DNA from: Pipra filicauda
Taxonomy: Eukaryota > Chordata > Aves > Passeriformes > Pipridae
Reading direction: 5' to 3'
Assembly: GCF_003945595.2 (NCBI RefSeq)
Contig: NW_024104668.1
Location: 62,001 to 126,000 of the forward strand
Length of the DNA stretch: 64,000 nt
The position numbers and the translations under genes were made by a program. Below the pieces are notes generated by a model. That model ran no database searches. It was not told the origin of the DNA and saw only the letters and a program-made list of their open reading frames with translations. This document shows, piece by piece, positions 13,901 to 24,729 of this stretch (its first letter is position 1; the number at the start of each line of letters is the position of its first letter).

Positions 13901-15148
13901 TGTCTGGTACAGCCCCAGTAGCCCTCAACAAGACTCATCAGAGGCACAGAGCAGATCGAAAAGCAATTAGCATTCTGGCTTGTGATAATTACCCACAGTA
14001 TGGGAGGCTTATCCAAGATGTAGTTTCCACTGTGTCTAATAACAGGATTCTTTAAACACTGATATATTTTCATGGACACACCAGTGCTCTCATTTCAATT
14101 CTGTCACTTATCTCAGATAGGGGAAATAAACATCCCTCACACATTTTTTTCTGTCATAAAGAAAAGTACACTGCTGTTCTGACAACTTGTAATGTCACCT
14201 AAAAGTCACCTTGAATCATGTTTTAATCAGCTGGAACAAGGCAACATCTCATTTATTTCTGCAGTTTCCTTGCTCTGCAATGCACTGATTGCCAAGACAT
14301 AGAAATCCAAATTGAGCTCTGATTAAAATGGAATGAGGATGCAGATGCTGCCGTTGGTTCAGAGGGGCACTCTGCTCTGTGCTAGGAAAGGTCAAGGTGA
14401 TACAAGTTCCAATTAAACCAGAAAGATTTGCTGCAGTCCGTGAATATGTTGCATTGAAACAAGTTTATACTGTGACAGATTGAATAATTTTTGATTCGTC
14501 TTTCATCTATTAGCTTTTATTAGCACAAGAGCTTGCTTAAAAACCAAGTCAGTATTTTTCACATCCTGCAGTAAGGTACAATCCCGATCTCATGAAAGTA
14601 TTGTTTCAGAAGCTTAGAAATCATCCACCACCTCCCATATGTAGACAATACTCCAAAACTGTTTGACATTTTTGTCAGTTTTGATTTACTGTTGAATTTT
14701 AACACCTAGATAAATAAATAATTAGTTCAAACACACTTTTATTTCTAACTTAATCTAAAGACACAATATACAAATGAATGGGTGATTGTGTAGGTGGGCT
14801 AGAAATGAGACACCCATGTTGTCTTTAACTCTTAGCTAAATATAGCTAAAAACGAAATGATTACAATAATAACCCACATCACACAGAGACTTTAAAAATA
14901 GACACTGATGGTTGAGTTGCAGTATACAGAAATCATAACTCATTTATACACTTGGGTTATGTCTGTTACAAGACTATACATTTATTGGTAACATTTTACA
15001 ATAGATGAAGTTGCCTATTAATTCAAGTACACTCCTGTAAACCCTGTGGCTACCAATATGAAAGAAGCAACATGATGCTATTCTTAGCTGCAGAAAACAT
15101 GTTTTGAGTTTTGGCAAAGCAGTTCTATCATATTATTGAGCTAGAAAG
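10935..15148. other. AT-rich non-coding DNA with one exon-like segment
   Basis: No transposon is recognisable. A splice-site-bounded segment at 11794-11863 is listed separately. The rest shows only short chance frames and simple runs. Confidence 0.5.
11794..11863 (+). other. Candidate internal exon, unidentified (tentative)
   Basis: A long pyrimidine tract ends in TTTTCTGTAG at 11784-11793. Seventy bases follow, then GAAG|GTAATC, a reasonable donor. Only one of three frames is open across it, encoding FLFQSLILLSMDRNDDRWEE followed by LAE, with the exon ending in codon phase 1. The residue mix (MDRNDDRWEELAE) looks protein-like. No family match is claimed, and no neighbouring exon of the same gene was recognised, so chance is a serious alternative. 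Confidence 0.2.
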
Positions 15149-15830
15149 TGTAGTAACACAAAGTGACTCGATTCCGAAAAATCCGGTATAAAGAACTGCT
15201 CAGAGAATTTTGGATCTTTTGAGCAGCAAAGGTATTTACTGCCGATGTCGGGAGCAAGCGTGGTTTACACCACAGAGAACTTGCTCAAAGGTTTCACACA
15301 AAATCAGGGGGCTTTATACAATTTTCATATATGATTAAATGCATATTCATACTATTACAACATCTATCTATACATATTAATAACAGGCGGAGTATAGGTG
15401 GAGCTCAGACAGAACTTGGGGCGGTGCTTCTCTTGGCCCTCAGTTTTGGCAGGGGTTTCATTCTTCATCCCGTTGGTCTGGGGTCTTTGCTCCACTTCGT
15501 CACCCTGATCTTTCTACCTTTCCATTGTTCTCGACCAGCTACGTGAAGCTTGGAGAAAGCCCTGGATCCAGGCCTATTTCTCCTATTCAAATGTCTACCT
15601 TATCTTACTGTATCCTAATTTATTACCTCTAGGCCTATTGTATATTGCCTCTAACATTCTTCCAAGTTTTGGTCCAGTAAGCAGAACAGAGCAGGCCTTA
15701 GCAACACAGACCAACTAGAAGTTAAGAGGTCTCTTAGTAGGCCCAGATCTTTCAGTTAACTCTTTTGGGCCTAGCTTCTTGTATCAGACTTTAAAATTTA
15801 CCATCTGGAACTTTCCAGGAAAAAGTAACA
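15149..15830 (-). mobile_element. Probable LTR of a second ERV family (family B)
   Basis: Read on the minus strand, the segment starts TGTTACTTTTTCCTGGAAAG (at 15830) and ends TTGTGTTACTACA (at 15149), an LTR-like TG...CA pair. Near its 3' end it has CAGTAAATACCTTTGCTGCTC, which looks like a decayed AATAAA polyadenylation region followed by U5. The block is richer in GC and CpG than its surroundings (for example GCCGATGTCGGGAGCAAGCG on plus near 15241). No internal retroviral genes adjoin it. Flanks AGAAAG and GGAAAA match at four of six positions, so the exact ends are uncertain. The family is not named. Confidence 0.5.
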
Positions 15831-18800
15831 GGAAAAGACTGAGGAGTGGGCTAATTTAAACACTGATTCTACTTGGAGGCTAGTGTGAACACATTGGAAG
15901 AATATGGTAGGGGTTTTTTATTTTTTTTTCTTTTCTGAGAATATTGACAATGCTGGAAATATTGTGATGGGACATTTTTCTGAATTAATGACTGATGTGA
16001 AATACAGTACAGTGCCAGTGTAACTCCTTACCCTTACACCAGAGGAGGCAATAGGAAAGGGGAGTGAAAGTGAACTATATCTGACACTGCTTCATAAACT
16101 GAACATGAGGTTGGAAGTGTGATGACATATTAATGAGTAAAACATGAGAGCTACTCTCCATTTGCAGACCAAAACTATGCAAAAGTACTAAGCAGGAAAT
16201 TGTTAGGACTGAAGAAAAGGTCTTGTCGAACATACTCATGGGAATGGATTTCTGAATAGTATTACTGACAATGCAACAGTGACCCATTTGATCTTTTCTT
16301 TCTGAGAACGTGGTAGTTAAAAGGTTCAGCCTTTCTCTATGACTTTGGTTATGTAGCTTAGCTTTCATAGGCCTAGGTGTGGTGAGATCGCAGACTTTGG
16401 CTCATCTGTAGTTTCAGTCCTTGACCAAGACCATTATTCAAAGAAAACAGTACTTATACTGTATTAGAAAATTAAGCTTATCCATGAAACATTTGTTGAG
16501 TGGTCTGTCATTGACACAAACTGTAGTCCCCAAAAAACAAAATTCAGCTCTGATCTGCATAGGCTTGGGAAGACAAGTTAGTAATGAGTGTGGCAGTAAG
16601 CAGAGGGTAACTAGTGTTTTAATGCCCATTGTGCCTCTTAAAATCTTTCCCTTATCCTATAACCCATATGCAGTGTCCTGTTGAAAGATTTGAGGATGCT
16701 AAATTATATCTCATTTTTCTAGATGATCACATAGACAAAAACTAATTCCTTGAATCTACAGACATTAGCAAAGGAAAGCCTACCCATTTTTTAAATAGAT
16801 ATTTTCTTATGGTTTACTCAAAATTTATAGTATTTCTCAGCCCTGTTTTATGATGTCAGTGGAAAGTATTTATCACACAGGCTTAAGGACTAAGTATGTC
16901 TATCCATATTTGAATATCCTTAACAATAAATGAAATGTGTTGAATATTAATGACAGTGACAAAATCATATAATTCAAAATTTCACTAGCATAATACCTGA
17001 TAGTTTAATAGCATTTAGGGGCTTTAATTTTGAGACTCATTTCATACTTTTTATAATTCAATAGTTATGGTTGTTTAACCAGCTTTTTCAGTGGTTTTCC
17101 ACTTTACTGAGGCTACAATCCTGTTAATAAATTAACTTGTCTAATTTTCTGCCCCTGACAACAAGTGGCATGCTGCCATTTTTATGTGTACCCTTTCCAC
17201 ACTGCATTCCCTTGGGTCGATACATGAACCCTTGTATCTTATTGAATACAAAGACCTTTCCACGTCAACATGGGACACTGTCCTCACAGTTTAACTCACT
17301 TCCCTTAAAAAAAAACAGGTAATCTTCTCCAGATAGGCTGCTGTCAATCCTCAGTCTTTGTACAAGTGTTTTCTCTGAAGGTGCTAATTAGGCATGTTCC
17401 GTGTCAAAGTGCAGGCCAACAGTTAGGCAGTATGTATGATCATATGCCACCACTTCAGGCTAGGACCTGACCAAAAATACTTTACTAGGAAAAGCAAAGC
17501 CTGAGGATCCAAAAAATTCATTATTGTTTTTATCACCCTAGAAAAATAATACCGTTAGACTTGAAAACCTAAGCATTTTGTGGTTGTTTGTTTTTTCTTC
17601 TTCTTAAATGCCTTCAAAATTTCTATTTTATTAAAACGATTTATCATATTCTGGCTTTGATTTCCTATAGCCTGAAACAAAATCCATTGCCCTTCAAATA
17701 CTGTCATTATGGTTGACTATAATCAGGAGGGATTATATGGACCAATGACACACTGATTTCCTCCAAGATGTTTGTGAGCAACGTGTTTAAAAAACATTAT
17801 TTCATTCTGTATTAAACATTTTGTTCTTTATTAGGTAGTAGAGGCAGAGGGGCATGAAAAAACTGTCTTCAATTTTACTTGTATTTATTATAATTTATAA
17901 GTCTGGATAATCAACTTTAATGTTTGTTGTGCTAGCAATTAGTATCACGCTTATACACAGATGGTGCATTGTTCCTCTGCTACAGAAAGGACCTCTCTGA
18001 AGAATTAACAACAACACTGATTTGCAAAATGCTGAATATTCAAAATTCCAATTGCTTAAGAAAGCTGATATTAAACCAATTTTATGGAAAAAATTTACCT
18101 CATCTACCACTCTACACTTGCTGCTGCTATTTTACTTGCAAAAGCTGAATTGCGGCTTATAATTAAGATACATAATTTTACTTCCTAAACAAAAGATTGT
18201 TAACTCAAAGCTAGGTTAAAGTACCTGCTCTATTACACATTTCTTACAGCTTTTAGGTTAGAGTGAACTTCAGTACAGATCCTTGGCGGATTTTGTGCTG
18301 AATCTGATATAGATTAAATTTGTTATGCACTTTTTATTACAGACCTTAGCCTCATCAGTTAGTTTGAAGGTGTCTCTTGAAATGTGGCTGTTGAAACTGA
18401 ATACTGGGATTGCAACCAAAACCCTTAGATCCTCAGGAGTTTTTTTTTCTTTCCACCCTGCTAGCTATTAAACATATTATTTTTGAGTTCAGAGTGGCTA
18501 TGCTGCAGAGAAGCCCAGATGAGCTTCTGATGCTTGTTTCGGCTGTGGCATGTTTGGTTCGCCCTTGGCCAGTCTGCACAGGCTCGATAAAGGGCTCTTC
18601 TAATTCATTGAGGATGGTCATGCTTTTCTGCAGTGAAGAGTTCTGGCTTATGACTCTCCAGAGCATATCTTTGTATGTAAATGGATTCTTAAGAGTTGTC
18701 ATCTCTTGCAATTTCTATTTTATTTTCCAGATTCTCAGGCCCAGGTTCTGCATCTCACAGCATACTTGTATTTTGCTGAAGCAAATGAGCTTCTGTCTCT

Positions 18801-18893
18801 TTACCTCACACATTAAGATCAATCCTTTTTGAAGAGAAAACCTGTTCTTTTCTGAAAATTTGTATTGTGTAAATGCTTTACTTATTTTTTTTA

Positions 18894-18909
18894 ATATATA
18901 TATATATAA
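18894..18909. repeat. TA dinucleotide microsatellite
   Basis: About eight uninterrupted TA units are flanked by a T run upstream. It is a simple sequence with no further meaning visible. Confidence 0.9.
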
Positions 18910-19097
18910 GAAAATTGTTTCATACTGTCTTGGAAACTATGCGCTGATGACAATACATATGATTGGTGCTGTAATTTTTTCTTTTCTTTTCAAACACTAC
19001 TCTAAGATAAGAAAGGGCTAGATGCCTTGTTCTTTTATATCTATTTTTGGCTGTCAGGAGCTTTCAGATAGAGCTTCAATAATTTAGAAAGACTTGA

Positions 19098-19137
19098 TTG
19101 ATATAAAGTAAATCTTTTTGATATAAAGTAAATCTTA
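19098..19137 (+). repeat. 20-bp tandem duplication
   Basis: The unit TTGATATAAAGTAAATCTTT is followed immediately by a second copy that differs only at its last base. This is a small local duplication. Confidence 0.95.
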
Positions 19138-20320
19138 TTTCAGCCTGCACACTTACCACAATAACTGCGTATTTCCATATTTTTTTTGAATTTTGGTAAA
19201 GCACAGAGGATATAGGACAAGTTCCTAGTTACAAGATTGTCGAGTAATTCAGAGTGTAAACGATAGGATGACAAATATTTTAGTGACATATTTCGGAATA
19301 ACTGAACAAACTTCTGGAAATCATGTCAGAGATGTGCTCTTGTAAGACTCAGATTTTACTTTATTTTTCTAAAGATTCAGAAAGAAGAAAGAAGTACTGC
19401 TGATATGGGCAAACATGAAAAATAAGGCTATAGATCACCAGATGATATAAAATAATACAGACCCTTTTTCTTTGGAATTTTAGAATGCATTTAAACTTAG
19501 TTGAGACTCTGACCCTCTAAGTTTTACTGCTTTCCGGTATTGTAAAGTATAACCTTGCTTAAATTAGTCCTTGAGAACCTTCCTTGATTGAATGAAAAAG
19601 AAATTATGTGTTGAATATTCAATTATGTGTTGAATAGACTGTGAGATGAACGTGTAGAAATGTGCTTCTCTACAGAAAATCTATGCCTCTTTAACAATCT
19701 TCTGCTTCTGTTTTTTTCTCATTTTTTATTTTTTGCAGGGCACTCAGTTATGGCATAACCTTACTCCTACGGTCAATGGCCTGAGTTGAAATAGAATTAG
19801 TTTAGTGTTAAATGCTTTGAAAAATGTGTGTAACATATCCGGTTATGCTTTTATTATTGCAAAAGCTTTTCTAAGCTCTTAACTTTTTAATTGAACTTTT
19901 AATTTTTTACCTGGGAATATATCTTAATTTCTAGCATTTCTACAGAGAAAATAGAATTATTTAGGGTCACTAGGAAAGAAGCAGATACATAAATATAACT
20001 ATTTCGTGTTTTCTTCCAGACACACTTAGTTATACAGTTATGTACCTAATTAGTCCCTCACCTTTAATAAGTATCATTTTGAAAATGTGACCTGACACAG
20101 AGCAAGGAAATGGAAGTAAAATTTTATTTAAAGTTAGATAAAATATAGGGTCACTAGATAGCACAAAAAAAAATTAAGAACAACTAACTTAGATGTGCAG
20201 AATCACTAGGTTTATAGTGACTGGCTTTGGTAAATCCTTTATATTCTCATACAACAGAAAAGAACAAAGAATGTTTAAACAAAGTGTCATTTGGAGGGGG
20301 GAGGGAGGAAACTGTATAAC

Positions 20321-20346
20321 TATATCTATATCTATATCTTTATCTA
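20321..20346. repeat. TATCTA hexanucleotide repeat
   Basis: The tract reads TATATCTATATCTATATCTT and then TATCTA. It is about four imperfect hexamer units. Confidence 0.85.
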
Positions 20347-20754
20347 ATCAATCAACCTGTGATGGATCTAACATCACAGTTGTGCAAATTTAATAAAAGC
20401 TAATTAAAGTTTGTGCTTCATATCACAAGACAATCGCTTTCTAGGGCAAGAAAACTTTTCCCTTCTGCAGCCTTGTAAGCATTAGCTAGCTGGATACGTG
20501 GGAAGAGTTAATTTACCAATTATCCTTCAAGTAGAAAAACACAGATTTTCCCCTCATTATACTGTTTCAAAAGACTGAATAACCTGACTTGTTTAACAGC
20601 TCATGGTGATGTACAATGTCTTCTTCATGGGTCAAGGAAAATAAGAGCATAACTGGGGGACACACTCTGTAACTCTACCTCTAGTCTAAATATGACCTTC
20701 ATAACACTTCTTCTGAGTCTCATGGGACAGCTCAGTCTATTCTTATTGTCTACT

Positions 20755-21333
20755 CTCTTGTATGGATCTGAATCATGGATCATCTACCGCCACCACCTGC
20801 AACTCCTAGAACGCTTCCATCAACACTGCTTCCGTACAATCCTAAACATCCACTGATCAGTTTATGTGACTAATACGTCTGTTCTAGAACAAGCAGCAGT
20901 CACAAGTATTGAGGCCATGTTGATGAGAACACAGCTGCGCAGGGCAGGGCACATCCCCAGGATGAAGGACCACTGCTTCCCTAAGATCTTGCTTTATGGT
21001 GAACTTGCCACCGGCTGCCGCATGAGAGGAGCCCCGAAGAGGAGATACAAGGACTCCCTGAAACAACATCTCAGCCTTGGCCATATTGATCATCATAACT
21101 GATCTACTCTGGCCTCCAATCAGGAGGTGTGGTGACACACCATCTCTAATGCTGCTGATGCTTTTGAGAAAGCATGCAGGATCACTCTTGAGGAGAAAAG
21201 ACAACACAGAAAGAATCGTGTCTTGCAGAATATACCACCCAAGGAGTCCTTCTGCTGTGCCTTTTGCAACCAGACGTGCCTATCTCGTATTGGCCTTTTT
21301 AGCCACCAGCGTGCTTGTAACAAATGTGGGTAG
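20755..21333 (+). pseudogene. RTE LINE ORF C-terminus with three TGA stops
   Basis: This covers the last part of the LINE polyprotein, downstream of the RT catalytic core: the conserved LLYGSE-W region, the thumb-like helical region, and a terminal zinc knuckle. The natural stop TAG follows CNKCG. The internal stops sit after LNIH, after DHHN and after EVW-like residues. All are TGA, so point mutation after insertion explains them and no recoding needs to be invoked. With no insertions or deletions in 579 bases, the copy looks younger than the CR1 copies in this window. It cannot be autonomous because the endonuclease and RT core are missing. Confidence 0.8.
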
Positions 21334-21368
21334 AGCCCTCCTCAAATCTTCGTTCACGAACCCTAGCC

Positions 21369-21384
21369 ATGATGATGATGATGA
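21369..21384 (+). repeat. GAT trinucleotide tail of the RTE element
   Basis: ATGATGATGATGATGA marks the end of the RTE copy. RTE-clade LINEs characteristically end in short tandem repeats rather than a long poly-A. Confidence 0.9.
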
Positions 21385-24287
21385 CAAAAACAATATATTT
21401 TAAAACATGCAAACATGTATTGTTTAAATATATGATGTATTGTAAAACATGTATATGGCTCTGAAATACATGACTTCTCTATGAGCTTCAGAAGTCTTTG
21501 TGAACGTGCCCATAAATATGTTTTTTTTTCTTAGTCATCTTTGTTACCAAGACATAAAGACATTAATATGTCATACTAGTAGCTGTTTGTGAACTTCTGT
21601 GAACTTCATAATAATGGACCAGTGCCAAACATACTAACTAGTAGAGGACTTCACTAGTAATAGTGGCTTTCTCTGAGCAACCAAAGAGCGTACACAACTT
21701 ATGACCTTATTTGACCAGTTTAGTAACTTAAGTTTTTTGAGAATTTTGAATATTGTAGAATATTCTATGCCTTCATCTAAAAATACAAAAAGTTTTGCCT
21801 TCAAGTCTTTGAAATTAATTTGTAGCTTAATAATGTTCTGAATTACTACTGAAACTTTGACTTATGAATGTTAACACAACTTTTTTGCATTTATTTGGAT
21901 ATACAATTCTGCTAGTCAAGTGTATCTTTTCTATTTTCTGTACAGTAAAATTAACAGTTTACAAAAATTACTATTCTCCAATTGGATGTAGCACAGAAAT
22001 TTCATAGGTTCTTTAACATTTTTTTGTCTCAAAGACAAATATATTTTTTGAATCTCCTCAGTTTTGACATTTAGAAGGGAGTGTTATCCTATTAACACGA
22101 TTTTTTGTGAATATACCAGATGGTTACTTTTTTTTCTTTTTTTGAAATCAATAATATTTGGTAAGAAATACAATAAAGACAATGCAAAAATGGAATTTGT
22201 CTGCAAGATTTCTGTAATATTAGCATTAATTTGAAATAAAAAGGAAAAAAACCCCTGTATTTCTAAGAACAGCCTTGATTCAGTCATCCCCAAAAAAGCC
22301 CTCCAATGTCTCTGTGATTCAAAGATTTGGGTAACATCTGGGAAGACTGATTTCACTGCTGATCACATAGAATAGATAGCTGCTTACTTTAGAATAGAAT
22401 TGATAGCTGCTTACTTTAGAATGGGAGTACTGAACACTAAACCAAAAACCTTTAACGGAAGTCTTATTTTTTGCTAAGAATGAGTTGTGAAAAAGGAGTA
22501 TTTTGTTATAGGTAAATTAAAAAAAATATTTTTTTTTTATCTAGGTTATCTAAGCCATTTAAAATGTAAATAAATGTATAAGTTATTCAGTGAAAGGTCT
22601 GTGTCATTTGTACGTCCCTGGAAACAGAAGTTTTACAAAATGTGTGGTTTTCTTTCAAGTAACATCTAAAGTAGTGGTGCTTTTCTCTTCAAAGCTATTT
22701 TCACAGATTCTAATTGCATTTTTTTTCCCTCATAATATATTTTAAGGCATTCATAACCATAAGCTAACTGAAAAGATCTGCAACCATAAATACATTTTTC
22801 TTAATAGTGGGCTTCACACAAAATGTGATCTCATAATTGCAATTCAGCATTACTTATTCAAGTAACTTCTTAGGTCAAAGCTGGGTTAGCTTCTCTCCTT
22901 TTTGAGGTTTTAACCATGTTATGGACAAAAATGTTCTGTCTAGAAATCTCTGTTTATAAATGGCAGATATCAAGCTCCATTTTTGGCTGTATTGCCCCAT
23001 TAGTTTCAGGTAACATAGAAATATGTTTTAAAATATCTTCAAACAGTGATCCAGGAATTCAGAGTGACACATCAAAAAATAACCTTTCTGGAAACAAAAT
23101 AGGTTTTTAAACCAAAGAATTGCCTAGACACCCTTCTGGCCTCTAAACCATTTGATAAATTGTTGCTGCATATTTGGTGAGTCAGTCAATAAATACCAGT
23201 GCTGAGAACAGTCACATTTTCTATGTCCTGTCACTTTGCAGCTTATTTTTTTATTTGATAAGTTTGTCTCTTGAAGCTCATTGTATGCCTCTGTAAAAAG
23301 AGTCATCTGGTTATCAGCTGGAAATTGGGAAACTGCCATGTATTTTTTCATAGCCCTTGCTATCAGTAGATTAAACTCCCAGTAGAAAAAATTCCATCTG
23401 TTTACTCGTATGTACGAAAACTAGAAAATGGACAGCACAAGAAGTCAGTATTAGTTTTCATATTCCCCATAGGTGTTCAGCTGAGCTGCATTTATGTATG
23501 TATATGTAAAGACATACATGTACGTAAATGTGTGTTTATTTTTTGTAGGGTTTTTTACCTTTGGAGAGAATTTCTTTCCAAAGCCTGGTTCGTTTTCTTA
23601 AAAAATTTGCAGCATTGGCTGATGCCATATTTAGCACACAGAACTACTATTTCTTTCTATATACAAAGCCTTAATTAGTCAGAGAATGCAAGATATTTTT
23701 GTCTGACAGTAAAAATATTTGCAATTTTTTTTTTATCTTATCATTTTCAAATATCATGTTAATATAGACCTGAATTAGGGTATATCAATTTGAGTAGTTA
23801 ATTAGTTTGACCCACTCACATGGTATTACTCAATGTCAGAACCAGAGCACTTAAAACACCTTTGTGATTTACAGATGCTAAAAGAAAGCCGTACATAATA
23901 CTGGAGCAAAAGTATCCCTTTTCTGAGTAGTGATGGCATATTCAAATGATGTTCTTATAATTTTAAACTGAAAGTTGACTTTTTCTCAGTATCAGCATTT
24001 TCAACACTGAAATACAAATTTAGTACATAGAAGAGTAAGATAATCCAATGCTCATTAAATTGAATCGATATATTCTCACTGAACTTAATAGAAAGCAATG
24101 AGCCTGAAACAGATAGAAAAGTCAGTTTATGGGAGCAAAGTATAAAAACCTTTGTTTCATGGAATATAACTGGTAAGCTAATGATCAGTGATACAACATA
24201 GAAAGTTTTTTTCACTGCAACTTCCCTTATTGCCACCAATTTAACAGTACATGAGTAAGAGAAAGGTGTTTAAGAAGAACACTCCAA
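21385..24287. other. AT-rich non-coding DNA
   Basis: No gene or named repeat is seen. One imperfect tandem duplication lies at 22369-22417. Several T-rich runs are present, for example near 22525-22540. Confidence 0.6.
22369..22417 (+). repeat. Imperfect tandem duplication of about 22 bp
   Basis: AGAATAGATAGCTGCTTACTTT (first 20 bases AGAATAGATAGCTGCTTACT) is followed directly by a second copy with five extra bases after AGAATAG. The trailing AGAAT starts a third partial unit. Confidence 0.9.
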
Positions 24288-24723
24288 TGTAAGTGGTCAA
24301 TAAAACTACGTGATCTGAGATCAGGGGTAGAAGCTGGAATATTTATTGAACATGCAACACGTAATATAAGGGTCTTGGAGGCAGGACATGTTAATGAAGA
24401 GGACGGGTTATGCTAACTAGGGGGTGGATTACACTAACTAGAGGATTACACAATTTTCTATTGCAATTACACAAGTGGTTAATATTTTCCTATAGCGAAC
24501 ACCACATGGGGGGGAGAGAACAAAAGGGTTTCTGCATCGTCTGACATCACCACAAGGTCTTTCCATATCTTGTTGAAGGAGACAGGACAATCAAACATAG
24601 GTAAACACTAACAAGTCTTGTAATGAAGTTCCTCAGAGTTTCTCCCAGCTCCTGCTGTTCATGGTCTGCTACATAATTCCATCATTTCCTTTTCTGCTGA
24701 TAGCCGAGTTTCGGATTCCAACA
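24288..24723 (-). mobile_element. Compact solo LTR with perfect 6-bp TSD (family C)
   Basis: On the minus strand the LTR runs from TGTTGGAATCCGAAACTCGG (24723 downward) to GACCACTTACA (24288). A TATA-like TTATATTACG lies at about 24373-24361 and an AATAAA polyadenylation signal at 24347-24342, only about 25 bases apart, so R is very short. Both sides carry the same 6-bp CTCCAA (24282-24287 and 24724-24729), a perfect target-site duplication. Six-base duplications fit class II (alpha/beta-like) ERVs. There is no internal region, so it is a solo LTR. The intact TSD and clear ends suggest it is younger than most repeats here. Confidence 0.85.
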
Positions 24724-24729
24724 CTCCAA

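Larger units (their letters stand above)
15831..20639. other. AT-rich non-coding DNA with small tandem repeats
   Basis: No gene or large repeat is identified. Small features are a TA dinucleotide tract near 18894-18909, a 20-bp direct duplication at 19098-19137, a 19-bp duplication at 19602-19639, and an ATCTAT-type tract at 20321-20346. The segment at 18433-18711 is open on both strands and less AT-rich than its neighbours; it is reported as a finding. Confidence 0.5.
20640..21384 (+). mobile_element. RTE-clade LINE, 5'-truncated 3' end (AviRTE-like)
   Basis: This is the 3' end of a non-LTR retrotransposon. Frame 1 from about 20755 to a TAG at 21331-21333 reads as the C-terminal part of an RTE-type endonuclease/reverse transcriptase. 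It begins [20 protein letters not shown], continues VLEQAAVTSIEAMLMRTQLR, and then LLYGEL. It ends in a C-x2-C...H-x4-C zinc knuckle (CAFCNQTCLSRIGLFSHQRAC, 21253-21315 region). Three in-frame TGA codons at 20854, 21100 and 21133 break it, each explainable by one transition from TGG or CGA. There is no frameshift over about 193 codons. A short 3' UTR ends in five ATG/GAT units at 21369-21384, typical of RTE tails. The 5' limit is approximate. RTE elements are rare and patchy in birds; assignment to the AviRTE lineage is inference. Confidence 0.8.

Noticed and set aside
20854..21135. In-frame TGA codons of the RTE frame as selenocysteine or recoding
   Set aside because: Each is a simple transition from TGG or CGA in a dead, truncated transposon copy; no recoding element is visible.
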